Part shown: positions 1 through 11,455 of the stretch, piece by piece | Layout: every line of letters starts with the position of its first letter | Position numbering within the stretch: the first letter of the stretch is position 1 | Source: Actinernus sp. WN-2022 | Taxonomy: Eukaryota; Cnidaria; Anthozoa; Actiniaria; Actinernidae | NCBI GenBank assembly: GCA_030867875.1 | Contig: JAOWCC010001589.1 | Coordinates: 78,329,537 to 78,393,536, forward strand | Length of the DNA: 64,000 nucleotides | Direction: 5' to 3' | The notes under the pieces: generated by a model | Seen by the model: the letters and a program-made list of their open reading frames with translations, nothing else | What the model was told of the DNA's origin: nothing | The model's database searches: none | Translations under genes and position numbers: made by a program

Positions 1-450
1 ACACAATGATTACCATTAAGGTAAAAAATACTATATATAAGTGAATCCAAAAAAGAACCTATGCTAGGTTCTTAAAAGTAACTAAAACCTTTTAGTAGGT
101 TTTAGCTATCTACAAAAAGGTATCTGCACTGGCTAATTAAAGCACCACCAGTGGGTAACAAATTGAAGAGAAGGCAGGAGAACCTCTGGGTGCCTCTTGT
201 ATATGAATCTCACTTCCATGCCAGATTAATCCCTTTTTATGGACACCTCAGTGAGAAATGTGCTTTTTATAATTATATACTTTTTTAGCAACTTGACTAA
301 ACTGGTTTTGTTCATGTAAGCTCACTGTCATATGTCACATTAAATTTTGTTAACATGCTCTGTAGATCGCTGAACCAATGGTCAGTGAATTCACACGAGT
401 TGCCCTTAAAATTCGCTAAAATTAATTTCCCTAAATAAAGATTTATTTAA
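1..450. other. Left edge, no gene seen
   Basis: AT-rich sequence with no coding exon I can support. It could be intron of the + strand gene whose last exons lie at 4481-6003, but nothing here proves that. It ends in the TTAA target site (447-450) of the next element. Confidence 0.4.
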
Positions 451-1020
451 AGTGCCTAAAAATAAAAACTTCTTATTTGAAACCCCTTTCGAAATGAGGA
501 AGGGGGGCATTTTCTCTCATCTCGTTCCATGCAATATGCAAATGAGATGAACTGTGATGGCAGCCTGGAGACAAATGACAAAATGAAGAATACATGACGT
601 GTATCTCTGCAAATAGTGGCTAAGAACAATTGAAACTTTGCATGTGTGGTACTAAGGAAAATACACATCACTGTTCTAATTATGACATTGCCATGGAAAC
701 ACTCTTGGCCCCAGGCTGCTTCTGTGCAGAAATACAATTTCCTTATTTCTCCTTTTTATTTTTTATTTAATCCATTTTCACTGCCATAATTACAAGTAAT
801 ATAAAAAATGACAAAACATGGAGATTCATATGATAAATTAAATTAATTTACAATAATAATAATAATAACAATGTTCTTATGGCGCATTTAAAAATCACAA
901 TGCGCTTACATTCCTTCTAGAAAAATGCTAAATAAATGTTACTACGAATTACTTAATACATTTAGATAAAAATAATTAGTCGTAATGCTAAAAATACAAA
1001 AACACTAACATATGTGTATA

Positions 1021-3375
1021 CTAACATACACTGTACACAGATGGATAAAAAGGCCATGGATAAGAATAATTAGATGTAATAATAATAATAATAATAATAA
1101 CAATGTTTATACAGGGGGCTCGCATCACCAAGGTGTTTTTCAGCGAGGCCCTGTTAATAAAAAGTGTTACTACATAATTATATATTTTCTTGAAAAGATA
1201 GGTTTTTAGAGCAGTTTTAAAAGTTGATACTGAAGGTGATAATTTAATGTAGTTCGGCAGAGAGTTCCATAATTTGGGAGCAGCGAGGGAGAAGGCACGT
1301 TGTCCATAAGCTACTGTTCTTGAGGAGGGGGTATTAAGGAGGGAGTGACTGGACGAGCGTAGATTGTAAGTAGGGCGGTATTCTTCTAGGAGGGTAGACA
1401 AATATGGTGGAGATAAGGCCATGAATGATCTTGTAAGTTGTAAGGAGAATTTTAAAGTCTATACGTGAATCAATCGGTAGCCAGTGTAAGCCTTTAAGGA
1501 CAGGTGTGATATGATCATAGCATTTGACTCCAGTGATAAGACGTGCAGCTGTATTTTGGACATGTTGCAGTTTATCTTTTTCATATTTTGGTAGACCGTA
1601 TAGAAGGCTGTTACAATAGTCCAAGGATGAGATAATAAAGGCATTTACTAGTACTTTAAGGTTATCTTGGGAAAGATATTTCCATATGTGCCCAATAGCC
1701 CTTATACATGTAGATGAAATAGCTTTTTTACAGATTTCATTAACATGCTGGGTAAAGTTTAAGTTCTTGTCTAACGTAACTCCAAGATTGCGTACTTTAT
1801 CAGTTGGCACGATGGTGGTGTTGGTAAATCGGAAAATCGGAATAGTAGGGTTTTTTATAAAGCGAGATGTAAAATGAATAACTTCTGTTTTCCCTGCATT
1901 ACATAACTTAGCATGTTTTGAGTGTTCCATGACATAACATCTTCTACGCAGCTGCGAAGAGTGTCAAGTGCAGTAGATTGATTACCGTAAACAGCGGCAG
2001 ATAGGCTGCACTTTTTACCCAAAATCTTCATTGCAAATCGGGGGTGCGGTTTATCTGCGAGAACATCTATAAAAGTTCAAAAAATTACCATAAATTAACG
2101 TTTTTGAAAAACCAAAGTCAGACTGATTAAAACTACACAAAACAAAAAGAAAGGAAGCACTAATCATCAATTTCTCAAGCTTGGTCACAGTCCTAACAGA
2201 GCCGTTTGTGTTGTCTGTTTCTCGTTCCGGATCCTTCCGTTAAATCTTCTTCGTTAAAAGATCTTTTAAGCAGTTAACAGTCGCTTTTCTCAAACAACTA
2301 AATGTCACCAGAAACGGCAGAATCTCCATTCCACCGCAGTGTTGGCGTTTCCCTGTAACGTTTCTCCGTGAGTGAGAAAATACCACGCTATTCTGGAGTA
2401 CTCGCATGGTAGATGACCAACTGTTTTTCCGCTGTTTATTACTTTAACAGTAAATTTGTTGAACTGATTTTCCATCTCTCTATGAGCAATCAGTTTCTCC
2501 TAGATGGATGACTTCCAGATGTCCTTGTAGATGTGATAACCACGTACGGCAGATGAAAAGGCAAACTTCTTACTGTGCTCCATGTTTTAATTTTGTTCTG
2601 TGCACACATGGCAGCATTCTAGTGTCCAGTTTTCTCTCTTCCAATAAAATGTGTGGTTACTAAGCTTTGATGAACGCGACTGCGAGCATGTTTTTGTTGA
2701 CGTGAAAATTAGGACATTGACCTTGGACAAAAATGTACTATCAAGCAAATGCTATGGAAAGTTCTATTGTATATGTGTAGGCAAGTAGACATGAAGTTTT
2801 AACACTTTCAGATTTAAAATTATGGGTAAAACTACGGAGTAATCTCGTTGAAAGTTCGACGGGGCATGGAAGGTGATGCAGATTTCTAATCTTGATTTTC
2901 TTTTCAAAACTTTTTTTCCAAAATTTGAGCTTCTAAACTCGGGGTGCGGCTTATCTGCGAGTGCAGCTTATCTGCCGGTGTTTGGATTTATAGCAATGTA
3001 TAGTTGTGTATCATCAGCATAGAACATGCAGTTTAAGTTATGATGACAAATTACATGATTCTTGGAGTGGAGCCATATAGAGTGTAAACAGGAGAGGTCC
3101 AAGTATTGATCCTGTGGTACACCATATTCCAGAATACGAGGCGAAGATACAGTGTTACCAATAATTACTGATTGAGAGCATCCATAAAGATACGATTCAA
3201 ACCATTTTAGTACAGTTCCCGAGAAGGCAAAATAGGTTCTAAGTCTTTCTATCAGAATCCCATGGTCGATAGTGTCAAAAGCGGCTGACAAATCGAGTAG
3301 TACTAAAATAACGTCATGATGGAGATCGACGGATCTTAATATATCATTTGTTACCCGGATTAAACTAAATAAACA
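1021..3375 (-). mobile_element. Decayed non-LTR retrotransposon (CR1/L2-like LINE), split in two
   Basis: Two - strand reading frames belong to one reverse transcriptase. At 2968-3291 the palm region reads SAAFDTIDHGI... and ends in FYADDTQLYIAINPN, with the catalytic YADD. At 1334-1930 the frame continues with the C-terminal RT and thumb part (GKTEVIHF, NLGVTLDKNL, SLDYCNSLLYGLP, LHWLPI). Between them the text INPN...STALDTL is interrupted by the element at 1992-2980; joined across it, the frame is continuous. An ATT-type microsatellite at 1076-1102 looks like the LINE 3' tail. The N-terminal endonuclease part is missing and frames are broken, so this copy is dead. Confidence 0.85.
1992..2980. 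mobile_element. Non-autonomous TIR transposon inserted in the LINE
   Basis: The left terminus cagcggcagataggctgcac (1992-2011) and the inverted right terminus gtgcagcttatctgccggtg (2961-2980) match at 18 of 20 positions. Just inside both ends is a shared direct motif, ggggtgcgg(t/c)ttatctgcgag (near 2040 and 2941), a likely transposase-binding repeat. No ORF of note lies inside. The interrupted LINE frame gives the empty site. The target duplication is not clear. Confidence 0.8.
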
Positions 3376-4480
3376 AAAGATGCAGTTTGTCAGGACTGCA
3401 GGGATTACACATGAGGCAGTCCACCCAAGAAACTACGAACACAAAAAAAGGAAAAAAACAATGAATATTATAAAACAGGAGCCCATGCTCCTATATATAA
3501 CTAAGATCACTACTAGATAAATACCAAAGCCAATATTGATAATAGGCCATCCATAACTAACAACTGAAAACGAAATAGATAACCGTCCATATTAAGTAAC
3601 AAAAGAAAATCCAACGAGTCCTATGCAAATAATAACATGAAGCCAATTATTATTACTATTAAATAGTTAACATATATGGTTATTATATAGAGCTGTTTTC
3701 AGAATGCATTCCTCGGAGACACAAGAAAACACAATTTACTAATGTGGCCACATCACAAAACTTGGAACAATGTAGCCATTGTATGTCAGTGGTTTAAAGC
3801 AAGTTATTTTCTATAACAGAAACAAATTGTAATTTTATCTACGTGGTGAAAAGGAGCCTGGAACCAAGAGTGTTTCCGTGGCAAATTGTCATAATTAGCA
3901 CAGTGATATGTATTTTCCTGACATGTACCATACATGTGCAAAGTTTAAATTGTTTTTACCCACTATATTCATTTTGTGATCTGTCTCCAGGCTGTGTCCA
4001 TCAAATGACATCATTTAAGTTCATCTCATTGCATAATGCAAAAAACCTGAATATCTCTGGAACAAGATGAGATATTGACAAATGGAAAATGTCACCCTTC
4101 CTCATTTCAAAAGGGTTTTCAAAATGAGATATCAACTTGATTTTTTATTTGTAAGCACTTTAATTAAGAAGAGGAATCATGATCCTATTTAATTGTGTAA
4201 GTGCTGTGGTCCTTGGGAGAGGAATTGAAAGTGTTAATGTCTTTTCCTGTAACAAAGGTTGATTGAATTTCATCAATCATCCACCTTAATTTGTTTCAAA
4301 TGCAAACAATAGTTATTGTAAACATAAAGTTACAAGAAACGAACATTTATTTGGCCAATATCCCTACAACTGTATGTAACTATTCATCATGCTTCAGGTT
4401 AGTAATGTTAACCTCTGGCACTGACCAATATTGCAAACTGTACTGATATATTTAGTCAATAAAATGTGTTATTCTTTCAG

Positions 4481-6003
4481 AAACAAATGCTGTTTTCACA
4501 AAACTTGGGGCAGTAGACATTGTAATTAGGTATGACAAGATACTAAATGAATGGAAGTTCCTAAAAGATGCTGAGAGAGAATTCAAGACAATTATGGGGC
4601 TGGACCAGGACAAAGAGCTGGTCAAGTGTTTGGACTCGATTCCACCAGGTACAAAAACATTAATCAGTTTACTCTGAATCTATATTAAAGATCGAATCAG
4701 AGTTTTAATGCAATGTACACTGAATGTCTTTCCACTCTTCTTACACTTATAGTGTTTATCACAAGTTAAAAAAAGTTATATATTCTGCAGTGTATTCTTA
4801 GAATGTACATTGTACATTTCAATCTAAAAATCCTTGAGCACACAGAGAAGTATACATTTTTTTTATAAATTAAATTGAGAAGAACATTTAAAATTGACAT
4901 TCATTTCGTTTATGACCAAATACCATTATTTGATTTTAGATCAGTTTTTTGATTGAGTGTCGTAGAACCAAAACCTCAGAGCCAATCACAGGAGCAAGTA
5001 AAAACCCAATGAACCAATCAAGAACTGAAGCAATTCATAATTGGTTTTACTTCAGCCAACGGCAAAGTAAATACAATCATGGGTAATTAATAACTAGCCA
5101 ATCAAATTCAAAAGCAATGAAATATAATTACTTTTCAACACTCAATTGAAAACTGCTCTATATAACTAGCACAAGTTATCATAATTACCATGATTACCAG
5201 ACTAGAGCGGTTTTTGATTGAGTGTTGTAAAACCAAACTAATGTAATTACAGAGCCAATCATTTGAGCAAGTAAAAATGCAAATTATGAGCCAATCACAA
5301 ACTGAAGTAATTCTGATTGGTTAATTTTAGTTTAAACAATTGTGGATAATAATTGACTGCATGTGATGGACCAAAACTGTTTGGTTTTCGTTTAGAACTT
5401 GATTCATGGCTGATATTTACAAACATGACTGAATTTCACAGCCAATAGAAAAGCTAAGCAAATGCAAAATCAATGCAGTCACATCGAAAACCACTCTAAA
5501 CTGATTTTTGAATTTCAGATATGAGAATTGGTTTCAGCCATGGGACAAGTGACAGCGATTATGAGTTCCATTTGGAAATTGATCCTCTGGTATCACTGGA
5601 CAAGCTAAATGCACCCCTCACACTTCAACTCAAAAGGGCAGTACACCTATTCACTGTTATCTCCAGCCAAATGAACACCATCAGAGTGTTAGGCTCTTTA
5701 ATAGTTAAAGATCTTGAAAAGTTGGTAAGCCTCTTCAAGCAAAAGGAACCCTTTGTTGAAATCAAGGGTGTACAGCACAGTGTTGAGCTGCTGAATAGCC
5801 AGCAGGTGGAGCAAGCTTACTTGATCATCAAAGATATTGTGAGTCTGACAGGAGCACGTAGCCATGCAATGATGGACTATATTTTGCAGCAAGGTGACAA
5901 AGTTGACATGCAAGTCTTGAAGGATGACCCAGAGAACCCTAAAGTTATTATATTTTCTAAAAAACTTAGCAGCGCAAAGAGGAAGAGAAGTAGTCAAAAT
6001 TAA
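4481..6003 (+). CDS. Unrecognised gene, last two exons
   Basis: Two exons join in frame: 4481-4648 (acceptor TTCTTTCAG, donor GTACAA) and 5519-6003 (acceptor AATTTCAG), ending at TAA. The first exon reads from phase 2 (TNAVFTKLGAVDIVIRYDKI...) to CLDSIPP; the second continues DMRIGFSHGTSDSDYEF and ends SSAKRKRSSQN. The visible 217 or so residues are soluble, mostly helical in character, with no signal peptide or membrane segment and a basic C-terminal tail that could be a nuclear-localisation signal. I do not recognise the family and assign no function. The gene starts left of the window or in exons I could not find. Two TA-flanked MITEs sit in its last intron. Confidence rests on the clean splice signals and continuous frame. 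Confidence 0.7.
4939..5158. mobile_element. TA-flanked MITE, GATCAGTTTTTTGATTG end (copy 1)
   Basis: TA target duplications at 4937-4938 and 5159-5160. The right end CAATTGAAAACTGCTC is the imperfect inverse of the left. The interior carries the family motifs GAGCCAATCACAGGAGCAAG and GAACTGAAG. It lies in the last intron of the unrecognised gene; the same family recurs at 5205, 13602 and 28872. Confidence 0.75.
5205..5496. mobile_element. TA-flanked MITE, GAGCGGTTTTTGATTG end (copy 2)
   Basis: TA at 5203-5204 and 5497-5498. The left end GAGCGGTTTTTGATTGAGTG and right end ATCGAAAACCACTC are inverted. It shares GAGCCAATCA and GAGCAAGTAAAAATG with copy 1, 46 bp upstream, and ends 22 bp before the final-exon acceptor. 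Confidence 0.7.
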
Positions 6004-6464
6004 TCAGTGTAGAATATATGAAATAGAAGCAAATCTGTGAAGGTCCTAAAAATTTTACAGTAAGTCTTTTATTTTTAAGTTCTCGACTCTAGCTGGCAGA
6101 ATTAAACAATGTGAGAACAAAAACGAATTTAGGAGACCAGTCTCCTGTCTGCCATTAAGGTACAAAAGCAGGGCATGAAATTGCAGCCGATATCATCGCC
6201 AATGCAAAATAATTATTAACTAAAACATTTAATGTTTGGGGTAGAATCACCAACCAGTAACTTACACATACTTAATTGCAGCTGGCTGGGGAATATATTT
6301 TATTTGCTAGTCTAGTTATAAATATGCTTCAACTAAGGATATTTTATTTTATTTTATTTTGAGGCCCGCAATTATGTCATGTATATTGTACAAGGGTTTA
6401 ATTCTTGCAAATAGACATATTCAAAATTTATAATTTAGGAGGTTGCTACCTTGTCAGTTTTCAT

Positions 6465-6711
6465 TAGGGACCGTTCATTTTTTATCCGGGGGGGGGGGGG
6501 GGGGGGGGATAAGGGGGGTCATCTGGAAAACTTATAGTTTGAAACATTACTGTAAAATCTACCTGTAACGTGGGGAGGGTGTCAGGCAAAAAGCGGAGAT
6601 TTTCAGGGGGTCATGCGAAAAAAATATTCAAACGGGGGAGGGGGGGGGCTTGCAACATTTGGGGAACAAAGCCTTCAAATCCCTCTCTGAAAAATAATGA
6701 ACAGTCCCTTA
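6465..6711. mobile_element. hAT-like MITE containing a poly-G tract
   Basis: The left end TAGGGACCGTTCATTTTTTA and right end AATAATGAACAGTCCCTTA are near-perfect inverted repeats of the common hAT-type form. The interior is very G-rich, with an uninterrupted G run of about 23 near 6487-6509. No clear 8 bp target duplication, so the family is inferred from the termini. Confidence 0.65.
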
Positions 6712-8209
6712 TGTAAGGCTGCAACTTAATTTGAGGCAGGTTTCTGGTTTTAAAGGTTCTTCCAAGTAATTGTGATAGGAAATTATTGTTTTATTATGCA
6801 GACTTAAGTCACAGAATGATCTAGATTGCACCTATTTTTCATTCTTATTCATTAATAGTAATGAAGAATAAATTTGATTGTAAAAATACAATGTCATACA
6901 TCATGACTTGATCTACAAGCTAAATATTTTCTTGTCTGGCCATGCCACAGTCAATATTAGGTCTAATATTTCTTACAATATTTTGCATAATGCATGAGTT
7001 TTTTCAGATAAATTTATATAATAACAAAGGTCTGTTAAAATTAACAGACAAAAAAGTATCAGTAGCAATAAAATTAACATTTAATCAATAAAAAATATTG
7101 CTTTTAAATAATTTATGACAAGTCAGTGTTAAACATTCAATGTGATATGTGTATGAAACATATGACAATCTGTTATCTGTAACACATTTTATGGATGAAC
7201 AAAATGTTAGAATATATTTCAGTATTCTAATTTAAAGTGGTTTTGTTGGTACATGCAGTTATGATTACCACCAGTCATTCTGGCTGATGATTTTTCTGAT
7301 TGTGTTAATGGTTCCCTGTTGTTTGTACTAACCACAGTTATTCCCATCAACCCAAACAGAAAACTTACTACAGCTAGGTGCCAGCGAACTGTTGTGCCAC
7401 AAATAAATCACAGCCATGCCCCTAAGCATCTGCCTGCCCTGCTGACAAACATTATTAATTATGTCTGCATTCCTGGAAGTTTGGAGAGCTACTACTCTCT
7501 TTCCATGGCGGTTAGCATACCTCAATCAACTTTAGTTGATTATACCAGTGTTTATCCCGCTCGCCGATGCAGACCAACACTAGTTTTTACAGGAACTAGT
7601 TTTTAAAGGAACTAGTTATCCATCATATTAACTTTAAATTCATATTTTCGGCTTCTGATGTCTCACTGTAATATTCGCTATGCTTGTTTTGAGACTTTTG
7701 CTGCATGACTGGTCTAAAGAATGCAGACATATGGTAATTAATTTGTAATGTTTGTTGGTGTGTCCGTGATATAATAGTTTTTTTGTTGTGGTCCCACAGT
7801 TCTCTGACGTCCGTAGTATAGTAATAATTTAAAAAATAGCACTTTCTTTTCCTCAAGTTCAACCTTCTGCTAGAGCACTGTTTTTAATTGTTAGCTTTTT
7901 TGTCAGAAAAAGAAAATCTTAAATTGCTGTTTAACTTGGCATATAATCTTGATTATCAACATGAAAGCATGGATTCTTGTTATTTTTGGCAGAGCTTAGA
8001 TAAACAAGCTGGTTATGTCCATGGATTTTGTACTTATGTATGCATGTGTATAATAACTAAAACGTTTGCTGACAAACTTTAAATGCGTTTTTCTTATAAT
8101 ATTAATTAATAGTAGTCCTTAAACTTCAGGAGATGCTTTTTGCTAAAAACGTAAAATAGCTTTACTGCTGTTGAAAAAAATCAGTAATGTTGCTGTCCAA
8201 TAAATCAAA
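6712..8209. other. No gene recognised
   Basis: AT-rich DNA with only short, compositionally random reading frames on both strands. I see no conserved motif, splice-bounded exon or clear repeat. Confidence 0.4.
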
Positions 8210-8213
8210 TTAA

Positions 8214-9300
8214 AGACCCTGTGTCCGAGCCCATGGTGCTTTGCGCCAATGTTATGATTAGTTTGTTTATCAACGGCCGAAGCCTAAAATGCTCTCGATT
8301 GTTTATCAGTTTCATAAAAGAAGTACACACACACTTTGGATAACGAATTTCATAATTTGTACCGGATTAAAAACCCAATCGAGCCCACGAATTTCGAATA
8401 TGATTTTAACAGCCGACTCGGCAGGAAGCCAGTTGTTCTGTCTTTAGATTCTAATTGGGTTTACGAGTGCGACTTTTCACAACTCTACAAGCAAACACAT
8501 ACTCTTGCTACCTTGTTTTCATGTCTCCAGTATTGCTTAGCTGTATTTGAAGATCTATACTTTCCTTGCGAATGATATATTTTGAGTGCAAAATGAAATG
8601 TCGTACTCGCACTCGAGTCAAACTCACAGCGAAGTAACAGCTGAACTCGGCAGATTGGACTTTGACCCGCGATCGTAGTTTTGGTAGCAAGACTTTCTGG
8701 ACGTACTGTAGGATGAAAAAAAAGGTTAATGACATTGCTTTCTCTGCTAATAAAAATGCAAAACGTATACAGATAAGTCTGTAACACCGCAGTGGAGCTC
8801 AGCCGTGCGAAATTATAATTACGAATGATCTTGATGCTAGAAGTGGTTGCTTTGTGCCGCTTTGTATTTCCAACGAAGCCCGCCGGTCCCTTAGTGCAGC
8901 AAATCCCCGGGAAACTCACGTAGTAGTCCTTTTGAACCACAAGTGGTCTCTTGTAGACCTAGAGAAAGTAAAATGTGGACTGCTGAAGGATTATTTGTCG
9001 AGTCGCTTTGCCTCGCTGTCTCGGTCCTTTCTCCGGCATTCCTCTACTCGCCACTCTAGACCGGGATTCGAAGAAATATTCGAACTAAAGTTTCATTTTA
9101 AAAAGTATATATACAAAAGTTAAGATAAAAGAAAGTCAGTTAAGCATATATACCTATGAATAATTACACGATGGCCCAAACTAGGGATGGATTTCGAAAG
9201 ATTCGAGAGTCACATAACAACAACAACGATCTTTCTGATTTTCGTAGTCTACGAAAATGATTTGCGCGCGCAAAGCACCATGGGCTCGGACACAGGGTCT
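8214..9300. mobile_element. TTAA-flanked TIR transposon, 1,087 bp
   Basis: TTAA at 8210-8213 and 9301-9304 bounds a perfect inverted repeat of at least 33 bp. The left end begins agaccctgtgtccgagccca (8214) and runs into tggtgctttgcgc; the right end is its exact inverse. The perfect TIRs imply a young insertion. Interior frames of 79 to 151 codons match nothing I recognise, so it is probably non-autonomous. The TTAA TSD suggests piggyBac or Kolobok. Confidence 0.9.
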
Positions 9301-9304
9301 TTAA

Positions 9305-10275
9305 AGTGATGTACCTGATGCCTGATTAATGTTGATGGCTGGTCCATAGTTTATAGGAAGAAAACCATTCCTATCAGTATGATTATATCACATGCATTAA
9401 TTGACCTCCTTGTAATATGATTTATTGTAGCTAGGTTAGACAATATGGTGGCCCTCCAGTTGAAATAAAAGACTTGAACGAAACTGCACATGAACTGTAA
9501 ACTGGTCTATGCAACGCCCCTCCCAGTTCACCGCATCAGGTCCATCAGGGTTTTGTCGCTTTTTTTGGCCGCTCGAGAATAAGCGAAAACACCCGGAAAA
9601 ACCCCACAGAAACGCAGGCTATGTAAAGATCAATGGCTTATTTTTCACAGTGACGAAGTTTTCTCATTGTAGGTTCGATGTGTAGTAATACATACCGAAA
9701 AGTGATATTCACTGGTGTGGATTCCATACATTGTATGTAAATTTTCCCGCGGACTTGTCTTTGACTCGTTTTTACAGACAAATGTATGGCAAATTGAAAA
9801 CACGATTGCACGCTTCCGAGCACAGCTACATCCCTCAAATTTCGTTCAGTTAATCTTTTACCTGGTACCTAGATTCCCATACAAACACTGTATTTCGCGC
9901 CATGTTTGCACCCCTTTCAAAATGTCGGAATTCACCGCGAACTGGTCTATTTCCTCCAATCTTTCAAAATATTAAAACTACGCCTTTGCACTGCGGTTCC
10001 AAATGTCGTTTATAAAGCAAATAGTATATTCGGAACCTTATCAATCGTGCCTGTTTCGTTGCTATTGTTTTGGGCTGTTCCTAACCTTAAGAGCAATTTT
10101 CATGTTTCAACCAATGAGATCAAGAATTTTCACAATACAAAATTAACACCTTGCTCCATCTGAATGCCGTTCGGTGCCGTACATTGACTTAAAGCTGAAG
10201 GGGTGACGGGGGTGCTCCGCGCTCCTTTTGGGGGTACAAATTATCACCTGTATCTTTTTAATAGGCGGTCCGCGA
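9305..10275. other. No gene recognised
   Basis: Short overlapping frames on both strands, none with a recognisable domain. No repeat structure noticed. Confidence 0.35.
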
Positions 10276-10402
10276 GTTGTTCAGAGCCGTGGATAACAAT
10301 ATCCACCGGATAAATCCCTACTCCATCCTGTGGATGTCATAAGCTATTTTGGTTAATAGGGATTTATCCGGTGGATTTAGCGTTAACCACCTTTTGAACA
10401 AC
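10276..10402. mobile_element. Short hairpin MITE
   Basis: Inverted arms begin GTTGTTCA at 10276 and end TGAACAAC at 10402. The inner arms ATCCACCGGATAAATCCCTA and TAGGGATTTATCCGGTGGAT pair exactly. About 127 bp with no coding potential. Confidence 0.65.
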
Positions 10403-10554
10403 CGGACGCTTGAGTTGCTACCTTTTAGCCGGGGATGGTACTGACCTTTTAGGATCAGTTTTCAGAAACCAAAAATAATGTGACTATCCATTTTGATTAC
10501 AACTCCACGCTATTAAAATTTCAGTGTTACTTCTAGTCTAGTTGAAATAAAACC

Positions 10555-10710
10555 TTAATTTCTAACAAGACCTGAAACAACCATAGAGGCTGATCAAAGT
10601 CAGGACCCTGCTAATCCACAGATTGAATTGGATTTTTTAGTGTCGCCTGTTGGATTTTGTGGATGGAGGAAAACCGGAGAAAAACTCTTAGTTTGTTGGT
10701 ATCTCGCCCT
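10555..10710 (-). repeat. SINE family, copy A (3' body only)
   Basis: Shares the ordered motifs AATTTCTAA, GACCTGA, GGCTGATCA, CTGCTAAT..CAGAT.GAATTGG, TGTGGATGGAGGAAAACCGGAG and TTTGTTGGTATCTCGC with copies at 33924 and 45702. The tRNA-like head of those copies is not recognisable here beyond about 10710. Oriented as the - strand, like the other two. Confidence 0.65.
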
Positions 10711-11039
10711 TATGTTGTTGGAGCGTTCTCGTTCAGCAGCGGTGGGGTGCCGGTGGCCGCGTTGACCGATCCGGGAGACTGAATTATGCACTGAGTCAAT
10801 TCCATCAATGCCTATTCACCCCCTCACCCGGGACATGGTGGTACATAATTTGAGATCCGTGTTCCTTTTTTGGCACGATTTGATGTCGTCGCGTGTACAG
10901 GTGCATTACGCCAAGTTACAAGCGTCAACATTAACAAGGCGACCAGAAATGTGTCCGAGGTACCACCGTTTCTCTGTCTTGTGAGGTCCGCGTTGCATCC
11001 CGTTTGTGACGTCCTGTTTGTGACGTAATATGTATGTGT

Positions 11040-11245
11040 CGCGGGGGTGGGTCAGGTTTTTGAGCTCGGTTTGGGCAGGTAGGGTCAGGGTTTTGACTAA
11101 TCTCGTACCCAGATCTCCCATTCTACTCACGGTCGTGGGATCTGGGTACGAGATTAGGTTTTGACCTAATTTGGGCAGATCAGGGTCAGGATTTGAGTAT
11201 AGTTTGGGTGCAGTCAGGTCGGGGTTCAGTATTTTTTAGGCAGTT
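11040..11245. repeat. Degenerate GGGTCAGG / TTTGGGCAG minisatellite
   Basis: Irregular repeats of about 30 bp built from TTTGGGCAG, AGGGTCAGG and TTTTGA. A 59 bp hairpin element interrupts the array at 11098-11156. It ends about 200 bp before the PNO1 start codon. Confidence 0.5.
11098..11156. mobile_element. 59 bp hairpin micro-element with 9 bp TSD
   Basis: TAATCTCGTACCCAGATC and GATCTGGGTACGAGATTA form its two ends, leaving a short centre. GGTTTTGAC flanks it on both sides (11089-11097 and 11157-11165), a perfect 9 bp target duplication as made by Mutator-like transposases. Far too small to code. Confidence 0.8.
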
Positions 11246-11399
11246 AGGGTTTAGTTTTTTTTAGCTACTATGTCAAAAAAAGACATTCTGTTGCCGCATT
11301 TTGATCGCCTGCCCAGGCAAGCAAGCACTGAGGTTTCCATACATCGTGACGGAGGGGGGAGGGGGTGGGGAGAGGGAATGTACATGTAAGAGTGGAACT

Positions 11400-11455
11400 G
11401 GGTACGAGTCGTCATTGCGACATCACAGTCAACGTAAACCAATATGGCGGACGCA
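11400..11455 (+). promoter_or_regulatory. Probable PNO1 promoter and YY1-like start motif
   Basis: The start codon lies inside CCAATATGGCGGAC, a YY1-type AANATGGCGG motif of the kind placed over the start sites of housekeeping and ribosome-biogenesis genes. No TATA box is evident upstream. The motif is visible; its use here is inferred. Confidence 0.45.

Larger units (their letters stand above)
451..4159. mobile_element. TTAA-flanked TIR element, 3.7 kb, with nested insertions
   Basis: The left end AGTGCCTA follows TTAA at 447-450. The right end TAAGCACT precedes TTAA at 4160-4163. About 280 bp inside each end are inverted, diverged copies of each other: 465-745 against 3845-4145, sharing the stretch around AATTATGACA and the CAGCCTGGAGACA region. 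No transposase is visible. Most of the interior is a decayed LINE that must have inserted later. TTAA target sites are used by piggyBac and Kolobok transposons; the family is inferred from the TSD only. Confidence 0.7.

Noticed and set aside
7319..8082. Short frames as small genes
   Set aside because: Open frames of 60-95 codons occur on both strands with no motif, splice signals or composition change; expected by chance in this length of AT-rich DNA.
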